A stretch of 64,000 nucleotides of DNA from RDYJ01 sp034931405 (GTDB taxonomy: Bacteria; Cyanobacteriota; Cyanobacteriia; Cyanobacteriales; Nostocaceae), in contig NZ_JAYGHA010000007.1 in the NCBI RefSeq assembly GCF_034931405.1, positions 121,441 to 185,440 on the forward strand. The letters are read 5' to 3'. Positions within the stretch are counted from its first letter, which is position 1; the number at the start of each line of letters is the position of its first letter. The notes under the pieces are model-generated. The model searched no databases. It was given only the letters and a program-made list of their open reading frames with translations, and had not been told where the DNA came from. A program made the position numbers and the translations under genes. Shown in pieces: positions 52,222 to 60,204 of the stretch.

Positions 52222-52905
52222 ATGCAAATCGAGGTTTTTAGTGATCTTTTCCCCTTGTTGAGTACAGCCAACCCCCAATCTTTGGAATGGTTACTCAACG
52301 TTGCAGTTGAACACGAATACCCCTCTGGACGAGCAGTTTTGATGGAAGATGCCTGGGGTAACGCAGTCTACTTTTTGGTTTCTGGTTGGGTGAAAGTCCG
52401 GCGTACTAATGGTGAAGATTCTGTAGCAATAGCAATTTTAGGTCCGGGTGATTTCTTTGGAGAAATGGCAGTTTTAGATGAATCTCCGCGCTCAACGGAT
52501 GTTATTTCCCTTTCAACAGTTAAATTGCTGACTGTTTCCAGAGAACGTTTTATCCAAATCTTGTTTAAAGACTCGCAGTTACATCACCGGATGCTGCAAC
52601 TAATGGTGCGCAGAGTTCGCCAAATCAATATGCGCTTGCAAATGCGGTCTTCACCACCAGCAGTTAAACTGGCTCATACTTTAGTGAGCTTAAGTCTTAA
52701 TTACGGTCAGAATTCACCCCAAGGTAAGGAAATTTTTTACATCCCTTTCAAAGATTTGGCGGAGGTGACAGAAATCAGTATTGAAGAAACTACCAAAATT
52801 ATGGAAAAACTCAATGAAAAAGGATGGATCAAAATTGATCATGTTAAAAACTCCATTTATCTGATTAACATGACACAGTTAGAGAATTTAGCTAATAAAT
52901 TCTAA
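52222..52905 (+). CDS. Crp/Fnr family transcription regulator
   Basis: A 227-residue regulator: an N-terminal cyclic-nucleotide-binding fold (VYFLVSGWVKVRRTNGEDSVAIAILGPGDFFGEMAVLDESPRSTDVISL) with the FGEMAVLDESPRST phosphate-binding cassette, a long dimerisation helix, and a C-terminal winged helix (IPFKDLAEVTEISIEETTKIMEKLNEKGWIKID). The cassette keeps Glu and Arg needed to bind cAMP, so a cAMP receptor of the AnCrpA kind is plausible. The preceding 314-base gap and the HetZ-like gene are on the same strand; I see no gene in that gap. Confidence 0.85.
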   Translation: MQIEVFSDLFPLLSTANPQSLEWLLNVAVEHEYPSGRAVLMEDAWGNAVYFLVSGWVKVRRTNGEDSVAIAILGPGDFFGEMAVLDESPRSTDVISLSTVKLLTVSRERFIQILFKDSQLHHRMLQLMVRRVRQINMRLQMRSSPPAVKLAHTLVSLSLNYGQNSPQGKEIFYIPFKDLAEVTEISIEETTKIMEKLNEKGWIKIDHVKNSIYLINMTQLENLANKF

Positions 52906-52945
52906 TTTTTACGTAAGTATTCAGCTATAGCAATCGCTCATATCC

Positions 52946-53012
52946 AGATCCCCGACTTCTTTGATTTATTGTGTTCACAAATGATAAATTGATCTGTTGA
53001 AGTCGGGGATCT
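52946..53012. repeat. GATCCCCGACTTCT palindrome, second copy with conserved loop
   Basis: Arms AGATCCCCGACTTCT and GAAGTCGGGGATCT, with loop TTTATTGTGTTCACAAATGA then TAAATTGATC, nearly identical to the copy at 40071. Just after it, near 53083-53125, TTGACTA heptamers occur ahead of the M61 gene. Confidence 0.85.
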
Positions 53013-53145
53013 TATTTAGGCTGGGGAGTATGTCAATGAATTTGTACCTAGTGCTGAGAAACCAGAGGTTAAGCGAATATTGACTATTGACTATTATCTA
53101 TGAACTGTTGACTATAGACTTATAACTCTAGACTCGGCACAGAAG

Positions 53146-54930
53146 ATGACTGAATCAATAGCAATTCGTCTCAACACTAAGGTTCAGAAAATTGAGCCGC
53201 TTATTCATTATTGGGTAGCAATGCCTCAACCGGAAACCCATCTGTTTGAAGTAACTTTACACCTTGTAAACTACCCATTATCACTTCTTGATTTGAAAAT
53301 GCCAGTATGGACACCAGGCTCTTACTTGGTGCGAGAATATGCTAGAAATTTACAAGATTTTGCTGCCTTTGCTGAATCTAAACCTTTAACTTGGCGGAAA
53401 ATCAGTAAAAATCACTGGCAGGTAGAAAAAGGAAATGTTTCTGAAGTCATCCTCCGCTACCGTGTTTTTGCCAATGAGCTATCAGTACGCACAAATCATT
53501 TGGATGCAACTCACGCTTATTTCAATGGCGCAGCACTATTTTTAAGAATTCCTGGTTATGAAGAAAACCCAATTAATATTACTATCGTGCCACCAAGCTC
53601 AAAATGGCAGATAACAACAGATTTACCAGCAGTTAAAGAGGAAGCTAATACTTTCTTAGCTGCTGATTTTGATACTCTTGTGGATAGTCCTTTTGAAATT
53701 GGGAACCATCAATTATTTAAGTTTGAAGTATTGGGAAAAGCTCATGAATTAGCAATCTGGGGACAGGGAAATTGTCAACCCCAAAAAATACTGGATGACT
53801 TGCAGAAAATTATTAAATTTGAAGCCCAAATGTTTGGAGGTTTGCCTTATCAAAAATATGTGTTTATCCTTCATTTATTTAATCAAGCTTATGGTGGATT
53901 AGAACATAAAAATTCTTGTTCATTAATTTATCATCGCTTTGGATTTCGCCTTCAAGATAAATATGAACGCTTTATCCAATTAGTCGCACACGAATTTTTT
54001 CACCTATGGAATGTCAAGCGAATTCGCCCCAAAGGTTTAGATGTGTTTGATTACGATCAAGAAAATTATACGCCATCTCTTTGGTTTTGTGAGGGAACAA
54101 CAAGTTACTATGATTTAGTGATTCCTTTCCGAGCCGGAATTTATGATCTTAAATCTTATTTTCAGCACTTAAATCAGGAAATTACTAAATATCTGAAAAC
54201 ACCAGGACGCAAGGTACAACCTCTTTCAGAATCTAGTTTTGATGCTTGGATTAAGCTATATCGTCCAGATGCTAATAGTGGTAATTCCCAAATTTCTTAC
54301 TATTTAAAAGGGGAAATGGTATCACTATTGTTAGATTTGTTAATTCGTTCTCTTCATCATAATCAGCGTTCTCTTAATGATGTGATGCTGAAAATGTGGC
54401 AACAATTTGGTAAAACAGAAATTGGTTATACTCCAGAACAGTTACAGGAGGTGATTGAATCTCTAGCAGGAATAGATTTATCTGATTTCTTTAACCGCTA
54501 CATTCATGGACTGGATGATTTACCATTTAATGATTATTTAGAACCTTTTGGGTTACAATTGTTAGAAGAATGTGAGCAAGAACCCTATTTAGGAGTGATG
54601 ATAAATACTGAAAATGGACGCGAAATAATTAAATTTGTAGAGATAGATTCCCCGGCAAAAATAGCAGGAATTGATGCAGGTGATGAGTTATTGGCAATTA
54701 ATGAAATTAAGCTAGAAAAAGGTCAGTTAAGTGACCGTTTGCAAGATTATCAACCTAACGATACTATCAAAATTACTGTTTTCCACCAAGACGAACTGCG
54801 ACACTATTCCGTTACCCTAGCAAAACAAAATCCGACTAAGTATCAACTCAAATCTGTTGAAAATCCTTCTCCTACTCAGCAAGATAATTTTGTGGGTTGG
54901 TTGGGTGTACCGTTAACAACTATGCAGTAA
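53146..54930 (+). CDS. M61 family metallopeptidase with PDZ domain
   Basis: A 594-residue glycyl-aminopeptidase-type peptidase. The N-terminal beta domain (HYWVAMPQPETHLFEVTLHLVN, MPVWTPGSYLVREYARNLQDF) precedes the catalytic HEFFH in VAHEFFHLWNVKRIRP, with the downstream Glu in LWFCEGTTSYYDL, and a C-terminal PDZ domain (LGVMINTENGREIIKFVEIDSPAKIAGIDAGDELLAIN). No signal peptide is seen, so it is probably cytoplasmic. It should cleave N-terminal Gly/Ala from peptides. It is transcribed alone. Confidence 0.9.
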   Translation: MTESIAIRLNTKVQKIEPLIHYWVAMPQPETHLFEVTLHLVNYPLSLLDLKMPVWTPGSYLVREYARNLQDFAAFAESKPLTWRKISKNHWQVEKGNVSEVILRYRVFANELSVRTNHLDATHAYFNGAALFLRIPGYEENPINITIVPPSSKWQITTDLPAVKEEANTFLAADFDTLVDSPFEIGNHQLFKFEVLGKAHELAIWGQGNCQPQKILDDLQKIIKFEAQMFGGLPYQKYVFILHLFNQAYGGLEHKNSCSLIYHRFGFRLQDKYERFIQLVAHEFFHLWNVKRIRPKGLDVFDYDQENYTPSLWFCEGTTSYYDLVIPFRAGIYDLKSYFQHLNQEITKYLKTPGRKVQPLSESSFDAWIKLYRPDANSGNSQISYYLKGEMVSLLLDLLIRSLHHNQRSLNDVMLKMWQQFGKTEIGYTPEQLQEVIESLAGIDLSDFFNRYIHGLDDLPFNDYLEPFGLQLLEECEQEPYLGVMINTENGREIIKFVEIDSPAKIAGIDAGDELLAINEIKLEKGQLSDRLQDYQPNDTIKITVFHQDELRHYSVTLAKQNPTKYQLKSVENPSPTQQDNFVGWLGVPLTTMQ

Positions 54931-55054
54931 AAAAATAGCGGATAAAGTTCTGAATGTGGGTTACTAACTCCTGAATTATTGATTGTTAGAATTTACCCCT
55001 GACTAAACTATTGCTTAGAAGGGGTAAATACAACCAGAAACAATAACTTTTTGG

Positions 55055-55795
55055 TTATTTAGTCTGACTTTTTAAAACACCTGGTTCGTGCTGAATTGGT
55101 AAAACATCTAAAATATCAGTTTGGGAACAATATTTTAAATCTTCTAAACATTCCAAGCGTAATAATCGCTTACCATGACTAGCTTGGTGCAGTAATCCCA
55201 ATAAGTCATTTTGCCATTGTGAATAAAGAGCGATCGCACTAATCATTTCATCATTACCAGTTATTTCCTCTAGGGATAAGTTAGACTGTTGTAAAATACT
55301 GTGAGCGATCGCACCAGCACAAACAGTATCCTCTAGGGAATAACTTCCTTCCCAACCAGAACCAACAATCCAGATAGTTTCCGGCAGCTTTTCTAGAAGA
55401 AATTTCACCACTGCACCCCGATTAATTAAAGCTGCTGCAAGAACAATGGGGGCATTTTGTATCCGTTGTAAAGCACGAGTACCATTAGTAGTGCTGATGA
55501 ACAAACGCCGTCCCTCTACCAATTCTGCTGTGCAATCCAAGGGTGAATTACCCAACTCAAAGCCAGCCACCTTTGCACCGCCTCGTTCTCCAGCACGTAA
55601 TCGTTTTTCTGCTGGCCATTTTTCGCTAACTTCTACTAGTTTGTCTAAATCGCTGAAGACTTGCACTGCTTCGCCTCCAGCCGCTAACACTGTCGCCATT
55701 GTACTAGTAGCCCGCAGGACATCGACAGCGATCGCGCATTCTGGCGCTTCATCAGTTGGAGTTAATTCTGGAGTATGATATACAAATATCTTCAC
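55055..55795 (-). CDS. comB: 2-phosphosulfolactate phosphatase-like protein (ComB)
   Basis: The 246-residue protein belongs to the ComB family, whose archaeal member removes phosphate from 2-phosphosulfolactate in coenzyme M synthesis. Conserved segments are AIAVDVLRATSTMATVLAAGGEAVQVF, RAGERGGAKVAGFELGNSPLD, LFISTTNGTRALQRI and VGSGWEGSYSLEDTVCAGAI. Cyanobacteria do not make coenzyme M, so the real substrate is probably another phosphate ester. It uses a GTG start (GTGAAGATATTTGTATATCA). Confidence 0.88.
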   Translation of the reverse strand: MKIFVYHTPELTPTDEAPECAIAVDVLRATSTMATVLAAGGEAVQVFSDLDKLVEVSEKWPAEKRLRAGERGGAKVAGFELGNSPLDCTAELVEGRRLFISTTNGTRALQRIQNAPIVLAAALINRGAVVKFLLEKLPETIWIVGSGWEGSYSLEDTVCAGAIAHSILQQSNLSLEEITGNDEMISAIALYSQWQNDLLGLLHQASHGKRLLRLECLEDLKYCSQTDILDVLPIQHEPGVLKSQTK

Positions 55796-55981
55796 GCGCT
55801 GGATATACCTGCTTTATAAATACTGCGGTTATATTTTACTCGCTTGATGTCACCAACTGTTGATACTAAACTTTATCTTTTTATCAATACATAAATACTA
55901 AAAAATCATATAAAGCTTATTTATCAAGCTTTTAGGCTTGGTATTACATTTTCTAATCTTCAAGATAGAAAAAAGTAGAGA

Positions 55982-56036
55982 TTGTCTGATAGCTAACGCC
56001 AAGCGCCAGCCATATCCTGATTTCCAGGATTAAGGT
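55982..56036. repeat. Composite repeat fragment
   Basis: GTCTGATAGCTAACGCCAAG with CGCCAGCCATATCCTGATTT is followed by CCAGGATTAAGG, a partial member of the CAGGATT family. It lies just outside the stop of the Rpn pseudogene. Confidence 0.7.
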
Positions 56037-56039
56037 TAA

Positions 56040-56617
56040 TTACTTCTGTGTATGAGCTTTTAACCATTGTTCCAGGTCGGTAATGTCCACAAAATCGAAT
56101 AATGCTTCTCCCAGGTCTTCTAGTTGTTCTATGGTCAGTTTGTTGATATTTTCGATGTAATTATCGCTCAATTTCCCAAATCGCTTGGATAACAGACGCA
56201 TAAGTAAAATCATCTCTCCATCTTGTCTACCTTCTTGTCTACCTTCTTGCTTTGCTTCTTGATATACCCTTGTTTGCTTGATATCACTCACTAAAAACAT
56301 CGCTTCAATCTCCTGACGGCTTAATTGCGAAAACTTGGACAACAAAACAGTCTCTAATAACTCTATAATACCTTGTCTTTCTGTGTCGTTACTAATCTCT
56401 ATTTTTGTTCTTTGCATTAAGTTTTGAACTAATTCTGGTGCTTGGGTTTCTTTACACTATCTGGCATGAAAATCCCATCAAATCGAAAGGCTTTTTCCTT
56501 GACTTCTACAGATGTAAAATTATAGCCTTCTGCATTTTCTGTGGGTTGACCTAGTAGTTCAAATAATAGAGTGTGGAAGGTGAGGAAGATTTGGTAGAAT
56601 ATTGTATCTGTGTGCAT
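56040..56617 (-). pseudogene. Rpn family nuclease with internal deletion
   Basis: Two out-of-frame pieces on the minus strand join a typical Rpn/PDDEXK-type protein. The first (ATG at 56617) reads MHTDTIFYQIFLTFHTLLFELLGQP and ends FDGIFMPDSVKKP; the second begins with PELVQNLMQRTKIEISNDTERQGIIELLETVLLSKF and carries the QEGRQEGRQDGE linker and DUF4351 tail. The middle, with most of the nuclease fold, is missing, and the junction near 56440 shifts the frame. Such proteins are RecA-independent recombination-promoting nucleases related to transposases. It is inactive. Confidence 0.8.
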
Positions 56618-56651
56618 ATTTTTATTAAGTGTCAAATTCGGATATAGTCAC

Positions 56652-56830
56652 CTACATCACTGGGTTTGAGTTTGGACTCTCTGATGTACGCTTGATAAAA
56701 TCCCTTTTACCAATTCTGACTGTAGAGAGTGCTGGCGAGCAAGACCCGAACACAACACGAAAACCAAGATCATTATTATGATCGCGCGCTTTGTTCCTGT
56801 TACGATTCGCCGAACGGCAATCGAAAGTCT
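56652..56830 (-). pseudogene. FGE/SUMF1-type C-terminal remnant, DGR-like
   Basis: On the minus strand the frame reads DCRSANRNRNKARDHNNDL then GFRVVFGSCSPALSTVRIG, ending at a TAG at 56652. This is the signature end of FGE-fold DGR target proteins or of the matching template repeat (codons AAT, AAC, AAC, CAT, AAT, AAT). The upstream LRGGSW part is absent and an in-frame TGA precedes it, so only a fragment survives. It differs from the 42.7 kb protein, hence it derives from another element. Confidence 0.6.
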
Positions 56831-56883
56831 GTCATGTTACATCCTCAACACCTGCTTTGGCAATTTTCGCACATATTGTCATA

Positions 56884-56952
56884 TTGTCTGATAGCGTAGC
56901 GTGGCGCAAGCCATATCAGGATGAATCAGGATTTAAGGATGAACAGGATTTA
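56884..56952. repeat. Composite repeat (GTCTGATAGCGTAGCGTGGC)
   Basis: GTCTGATAGCGTAGCGTGGC and GCAAGCCATATCAGGATGAA lead into AATCAGGATTTAAGGATG and AACAGGATTTA. Its first half is the reverse complement of the end of copy C near 43075-43100. The 470-base region 56618-57090 otherwise contains only the FGE remnant and a promoter zone for the BlaI gene. Confidence 0.75.
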
Positions 56953-57090
56953 TACTGCAAACGGTTTTGCTTTATCTCCCTTTAGTGACCTAATTCAAAC
57001 TTACAGCGATTTTAATCTCCCTACACCTGGAGCGCCTTTGGTTGAGAAAAATGTGAAAATATAAAAGCAGATTCCCCCACAATTATCAAC

Positions 57091-57510
57091 ATGGCTCCTT
57101 TACCAGATTACCGTCCTAAACAATTATCCGTAGGTCCTCTAGAAGCAGAAATACTGAGCATCGTTTGGGAACTCGGTTCAGCAACAGTCAAAGATGTACA
57201 CGATCGCATTCTGACAGATCCTAACCGCGAATTGGCTTATACTTCCGTTACCACCGTTTTGCGTCGTCTCACCGAAAAAGGCTGGTTAGCTTGCGATAAA
57301 CAGGGAAAAGCCTTTTATTGGCGGCCATTGCTGACTAAGCAGCAAGCAGAAGTAATTAAAGCCCATGATCAATTACAGCGATTTTTAGCAGTGGGAAATC
57401 CTGATGTAATTGCTGCCTTTGCTGATAGTTTAGATCAAGCTGCTAGTGATCAAATAGAAGCGATCGCTAAACGTATTCAAGCCGCACGTCAAGCCAGGAG
57501 AGAAAAATAA
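57091..57510 (+). CDS. BlaI/MecI/CopY family repressor
   Basis: A 139-residue winged-helix repressor: LGPLEAEILSIVWELG-like GPLEAEILSIVWELGSATVKDVHDRI, YTSVTTVLRRLTEKGWLACDKQGKAFYWRPLLTKQQ, then a dimerisation helix. In BlaI-type systems the repressor is cleaved after a membrane protease senses a signal. The next gene encodes an M56-like membrane peptidase five bases after the stop, so the two form a regulatory pair. No beta-lactamase or copper gene is adjacent, so the regulated target is elsewhere or is the operon itself. Confidence 0.88.
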   Translation: MAPLPDYRPKQLSVGPLEAEILSIVWELGSATVKDVHDRILTDPNRELAYTSVTTVLRRLTEKGWLACDKQGKAFYWRPLLTKQQAEVIKAHDQLQRFLAVGNPDVIAAFADSLDQAASDQIEAIAKRIQAARQARREK

Positions 57511-57514
57511 GATT

Positions 57515-58348
57515 ATGCATCTACTCATGATTCTCACTGCTGTCACCATTGCTTGCTGCTTAAGATATTTCGCCAACATACCCCAAGGTAACTGGCATTT
57601 ACGCTGGCAAAAAACACTCTTTTTATTCCTCTTTCCCCCCTTACTCATATTCATGACAGCAACCTCTGTAGTCTGCATGGGTAAACAAGGGACAATGGGG
57701 GGAATGTATACTGGTTCTTTCAGCTATCTGCTGGCATTAATTTTTATCGGCTTTTTCAATATTTTAGGACTGAAACTGGCTTTCCAAGGTTGGAAATCTG
57801 TCAAATCGGCCCGTGAATGTCCACAAATAAATCTCGCTGGTAAACAAGTCCGACTCCTAGAAACAGGGGCGTTATTTGCCGGTCAAATGGGTTTTTGGCA
57901 ACCTGAATTAGTAGTCAGTCAAGGATTACTAGAAACTCTCTCACCAGTCCACCTAGAAAGCGTCTTAGCACATGAGCAAGGACATTATCAGTATAGGGAT
58001 ACGTTTTGGTTTTTTTGGCTAGGTTGGGTCCGTTCCTGCACCGCTTGGCTGCCCAATACAGAAGCTCTATGGCAAGAATTGTTAATGTTGCGGGAATTAC
58101 GGGCTGATAGTTACGCTGCATCCCAAGTAGATCCCTTGGTATTAGCAGAATCATTGCTGTTAGTCGTGACTAACAACCCAGTCGGAGAAGAGATTTGCTG
58201 TGCTGCTTTGGGTGCTGGCGATCGCTTGGAACAGAGAATAGAAGCTTTATTAACACCACCAGAACCAACTTCAGAAGCTCAATTACAGTCCTGGCATATT
58301 TTTCTATTTGCTTTCCTACCCTTGCTCACAGTAATTTTTCATACTTGA
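57515..58348 (+). CDS. M56/BlaR1-like membrane metallopeptidase
   Basis: The 277-residue protein has several hydrophobic segments (N-terminal, about 33-55, 70-92, and a final one ending in VIFHT) and the zinc site AHEQGHYQYRD (HExxH) with a further acid likely in LRELRADSYA. This is the BlaR1/MecR1 protease module without the penicillin-binding sensor domain. It probably cleaves the BlaI-type repressor encoded directly upstream. Such truncated pairs are common in cyanobacteria and their signals are not known. Confidence 0.85.
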   Translation: MHLLMILTAVTIACCLRYFANIPQGNWHLRWQKTLFLFLFPPLLIFMTATSVVCMGKQGTMGGMYTGSFSYLLALIFIGFFNILGLKLAFQGWKSVKSARECPQINLAGKQVRLLETGALFAGQMGFWQPELVVSQGLLETLSPVHLESVLAHEQGHYQYRDTFWFFWLGWVRSCTAWLPNTEALWQELLMLRELRADSYAASQVDPLVLAESLLLVVTNNPVGEEICCAALGAGDRLEQRIEALLTPPEPTSEAQLQSWHIFLFAFLPLLTVIFHT

Positions 58349-58405
58349 AATACTTCCGCTCTATTCTGTAATAGGCATAATGGAGATGACTAAGCACTTT
58401 TCAGC

Positions 58406-58582
58406 CTATTCATCTTCATCCCCTGGAGGCCGTTCACTTAGGCTTTGTTGCGCGTGCCACTCCAAAATAATGCGCTCCAACATTTCCGCTTGTGTACAGT
58501 TATTAACAGCCGCATAAAGCTTTATCAACTGTCTGACTTCAGGACTAACGTGGCTGATCACAAGTTGGTTGTCTTTTTTCAT
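58406..58582 (-). CDS. Small RHH-like protein
   Basis: A 58-residue frame starting MKKDNQLVISHVSPEVRQLIKLYAA with VNNCTQAEMLERIILEWHAQ. The strand-helix-helix pattern and length suggest a ribbon-helix-helix DNA-binding protein or orphan antitoxin. No toxin follows it. It occupies part of the 560-base gap between the M56 gene and nblA; the rest of that gap is the MITE-like element and the nblA promoter region. A weak AGGAG-like AGTCAG precedes the start. Confidence 0.55.
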   Translation of the reverse strand: MKKDNQLVISHVSPEVRQLIKLYAAVNNCTQAEMLERIILEWHAQQSLSERPPGDEDE

Positions 58583-58688
58583 GTTTATCTGACTCCTATC
58601 ACGTCAGAATTGTAAATAGTTCGTTATACTTATTAACATAACTTCGTAAAACATAAAATTCAAGTGCTACACCCTTCAATAAGGTTAG

Positions 58689-58807
58689 GACTTACGCAAG
58701 TGTCACACTAAAAATCTGTTGTAGGGTGCGTCAGATATCAAAAATCTGTTTATTTGCAGGATTTATGCAATCTGACGCACCCTCCCAATGTGCCAGTTGC
58801 GTAAGTC
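58689..58807. mobile_element. MITE-like element with 11-bp terminal inverted repeats
   Basis: Perfect ends GACTTACGCAA and TTGCGTAAGTC bound 119 bases with inner arms GTAGGGTGCGTCAGA and TCTGACGCACCCT. A decayed inverted copy is at 50187-50330, and inner-arm-only copies are at 44821, 44931 and 61350. No transposase is encoded, so it would need one in trans. No clear target duplication is visible. Confidence 0.8.
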
Positions 58808-58909
58808 GTGAAGGTAATTCCCTCAAACTCAATGGGTGTATGAATAATTCAAAATTACATAGCCAGTATTAATCCTTTATTTTGCCCCAATTGGGCATAG
58901 GAGCAAGCA

Positions 58910-59107
58910 ATGAATCAGCCTATAAAATTATCTTTAGAACAAGAATTTGGCCTCAGAATCTTTGCTGACCAAGTACAGCAAATGTCCCGTGAACAAGCTC
59001 AGATATTTTTACTCAATCTGTATGAGCATATGATGATTCAAGAAACGACTTACCAAGAATTGCTAAAGCATGAATGGAAACTAGATTCAGGAAGCATCTC
59101 TGGTTAA
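58910..59107 (+). CDS. nblA: Phycobilisome degradation protein NblA
   Basis: A 65-residue NblA. The sequence PIKLSLEQEFGLRIFADQVQQMSREQAQIFLLNLYEHMMIQETTYQELLKHEW contains the family core: two helices with LSLEQEF at the start and the phycobiliprotein-contacting EHMMIQETTYQELLKHEW. NblA recruits Clp protease to phycobilisomes during nitrogen or sulfur starvation. TAGGAG lies nine bases before the ATG. I found no strict NtcA box in the 100 bases upstream. The neighbouring gene on the opposite strand is nifH, another nitrogen-starvation gene. Confidence 0.95.
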   Translation: MNQPIKLSLEQEFGLRIFADQVQQMSREQAQIFLLNLYEHMMIQETTYQELLKHEWKLDSGSISG

Positions 59108-59304
59108 TCAGGACAGCAAAAGGTCTCTAATTTGAGCATCCCTGAATCAGATATAACTCTTGTGATGATGACATTTTTCCCAAATAATGCACATTAGATG
59201 TGAAAAAAATGACTTGAATTTTCACACATTCATGAATGAGGGAAAGGGTGGGACTAACTATTAATTAATCCTCCCCAATCTCAAGCATTAATTGCTTCGT
59301 ATTC

Positions 59305-60204
59305 CTATTTTTTTACTGGTGCTTCAGTAGCTGATTTACCAACCAGTTTTTCAGTATTTTCATCACTTTCAAGAATACCAAACTCAATCAACAACTCTTC
59401 TAGTTCTTCCATTTCAATAGGTGTAGGAATAGTCAGATTTTTGTTGTTGATAATCTTTTTAGCCAATGTCCGATATTCATTACCCTGATCGCTATCAGGT
59501 GCATACTCGTTAACAGTCATCCGACGCAATTCTGCGTGCTGAACGATATTGTCACGAGGTACAAAGTGAATCATGTGGGTGTTCAAGCGTTTTGCCAGGG
59601 TTTCGATTAATTCAACTTCCCGGTCAACATTACGGCTGTTACAAATCAAGCCACCTAAACGCACACCACCAGTGTGAGCATATTTTAAAACACCACGAGC
59701 AATGTTGTTAGCAGCATACATCGCCATCATTTCACCAGATGTCACGATGTAGATTTCTTGAGCTTTTCCTTCCCGAATGGGCATGGCGAAACCACCGCAA
59801 ACAACGTCACCTAATACGTCATAGGATACGAAGTCTAAATCCTGGTAAGCACCGTTTTCTTCTAGGAAGTTAATAGCAGTGATAATACCACGACCAGCAC
59901 AACCTACACCGGGTTCTGGACCGCCAGATTCTACGCACTTAACACCACGGAAACCGGTTAACAATACTTCGCTGAGTTCTAAGTCTTCAACAGCACCTCT
60001 TTCAGCAGCCAAGGAAAGAACGGTGGTTTGAGCCTTAGAGTGAAGCATCAACCGGGTAGAGTCCGCTTTAGGGTCGCAACCTACAATCATGATGCGTTGA
60101 CCCATTTCTGCCATAGCAGCAAGGGTATTTTGAGAAGTAGTAGATTTACCAATACCACCTTTACCGTAGAAAGCAATTTGTCTAATATTTCCGTCAGTAG
60201 CCAT
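59305..60204 (-). CDS. nifH: Nitrogenase iron protein NifH
   Basis: NifH is the ATP-dependent electron donor to dinitrogenase. The 299-residue protein starts MATDGNIRQIAFYGKGGIGKST (P-loop from residue 14), has the cluster cysteines Cys102 (GVGCAGRG) and Cys136 (GDVVCGGF), Arg105 at the ADP-ribosylation position and PTPIEMEELEELL near the end. The open frame extends 61 codons upstream, but that sequence is not NifH-like. No nifD, nifK, nifU or nifB is next to it, so it is likely a second nifH copy or one separated from the cluster. Confidence 0.95.
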   Translation of the reverse strand: MATDGNIRQIAFYGKGGIGKSTTSQNTLAAMAEMGQRIMIVGCDPKADSTRLMLHSKAQTTVLSLAAERGAVEDLELSEVLLTGFRGVKCVESGGPEPGVGCAGRGIITAINFLEENGAYQDLDFVSYDVLGDVVCGGFAMPIREGKAQEIYIVTSGEMMAMYAANNIARGVLKYAHTGGVRLGGLICNSRNVDREVELIETLAKRLNTHMIHFVPRDNIVQHAELRRMTVNEYAPDSDQGNEYRTLAKKIINNKNLTIPTPIEMEELEELLIEFGILESDENTEKLVGKSATEAPVKK

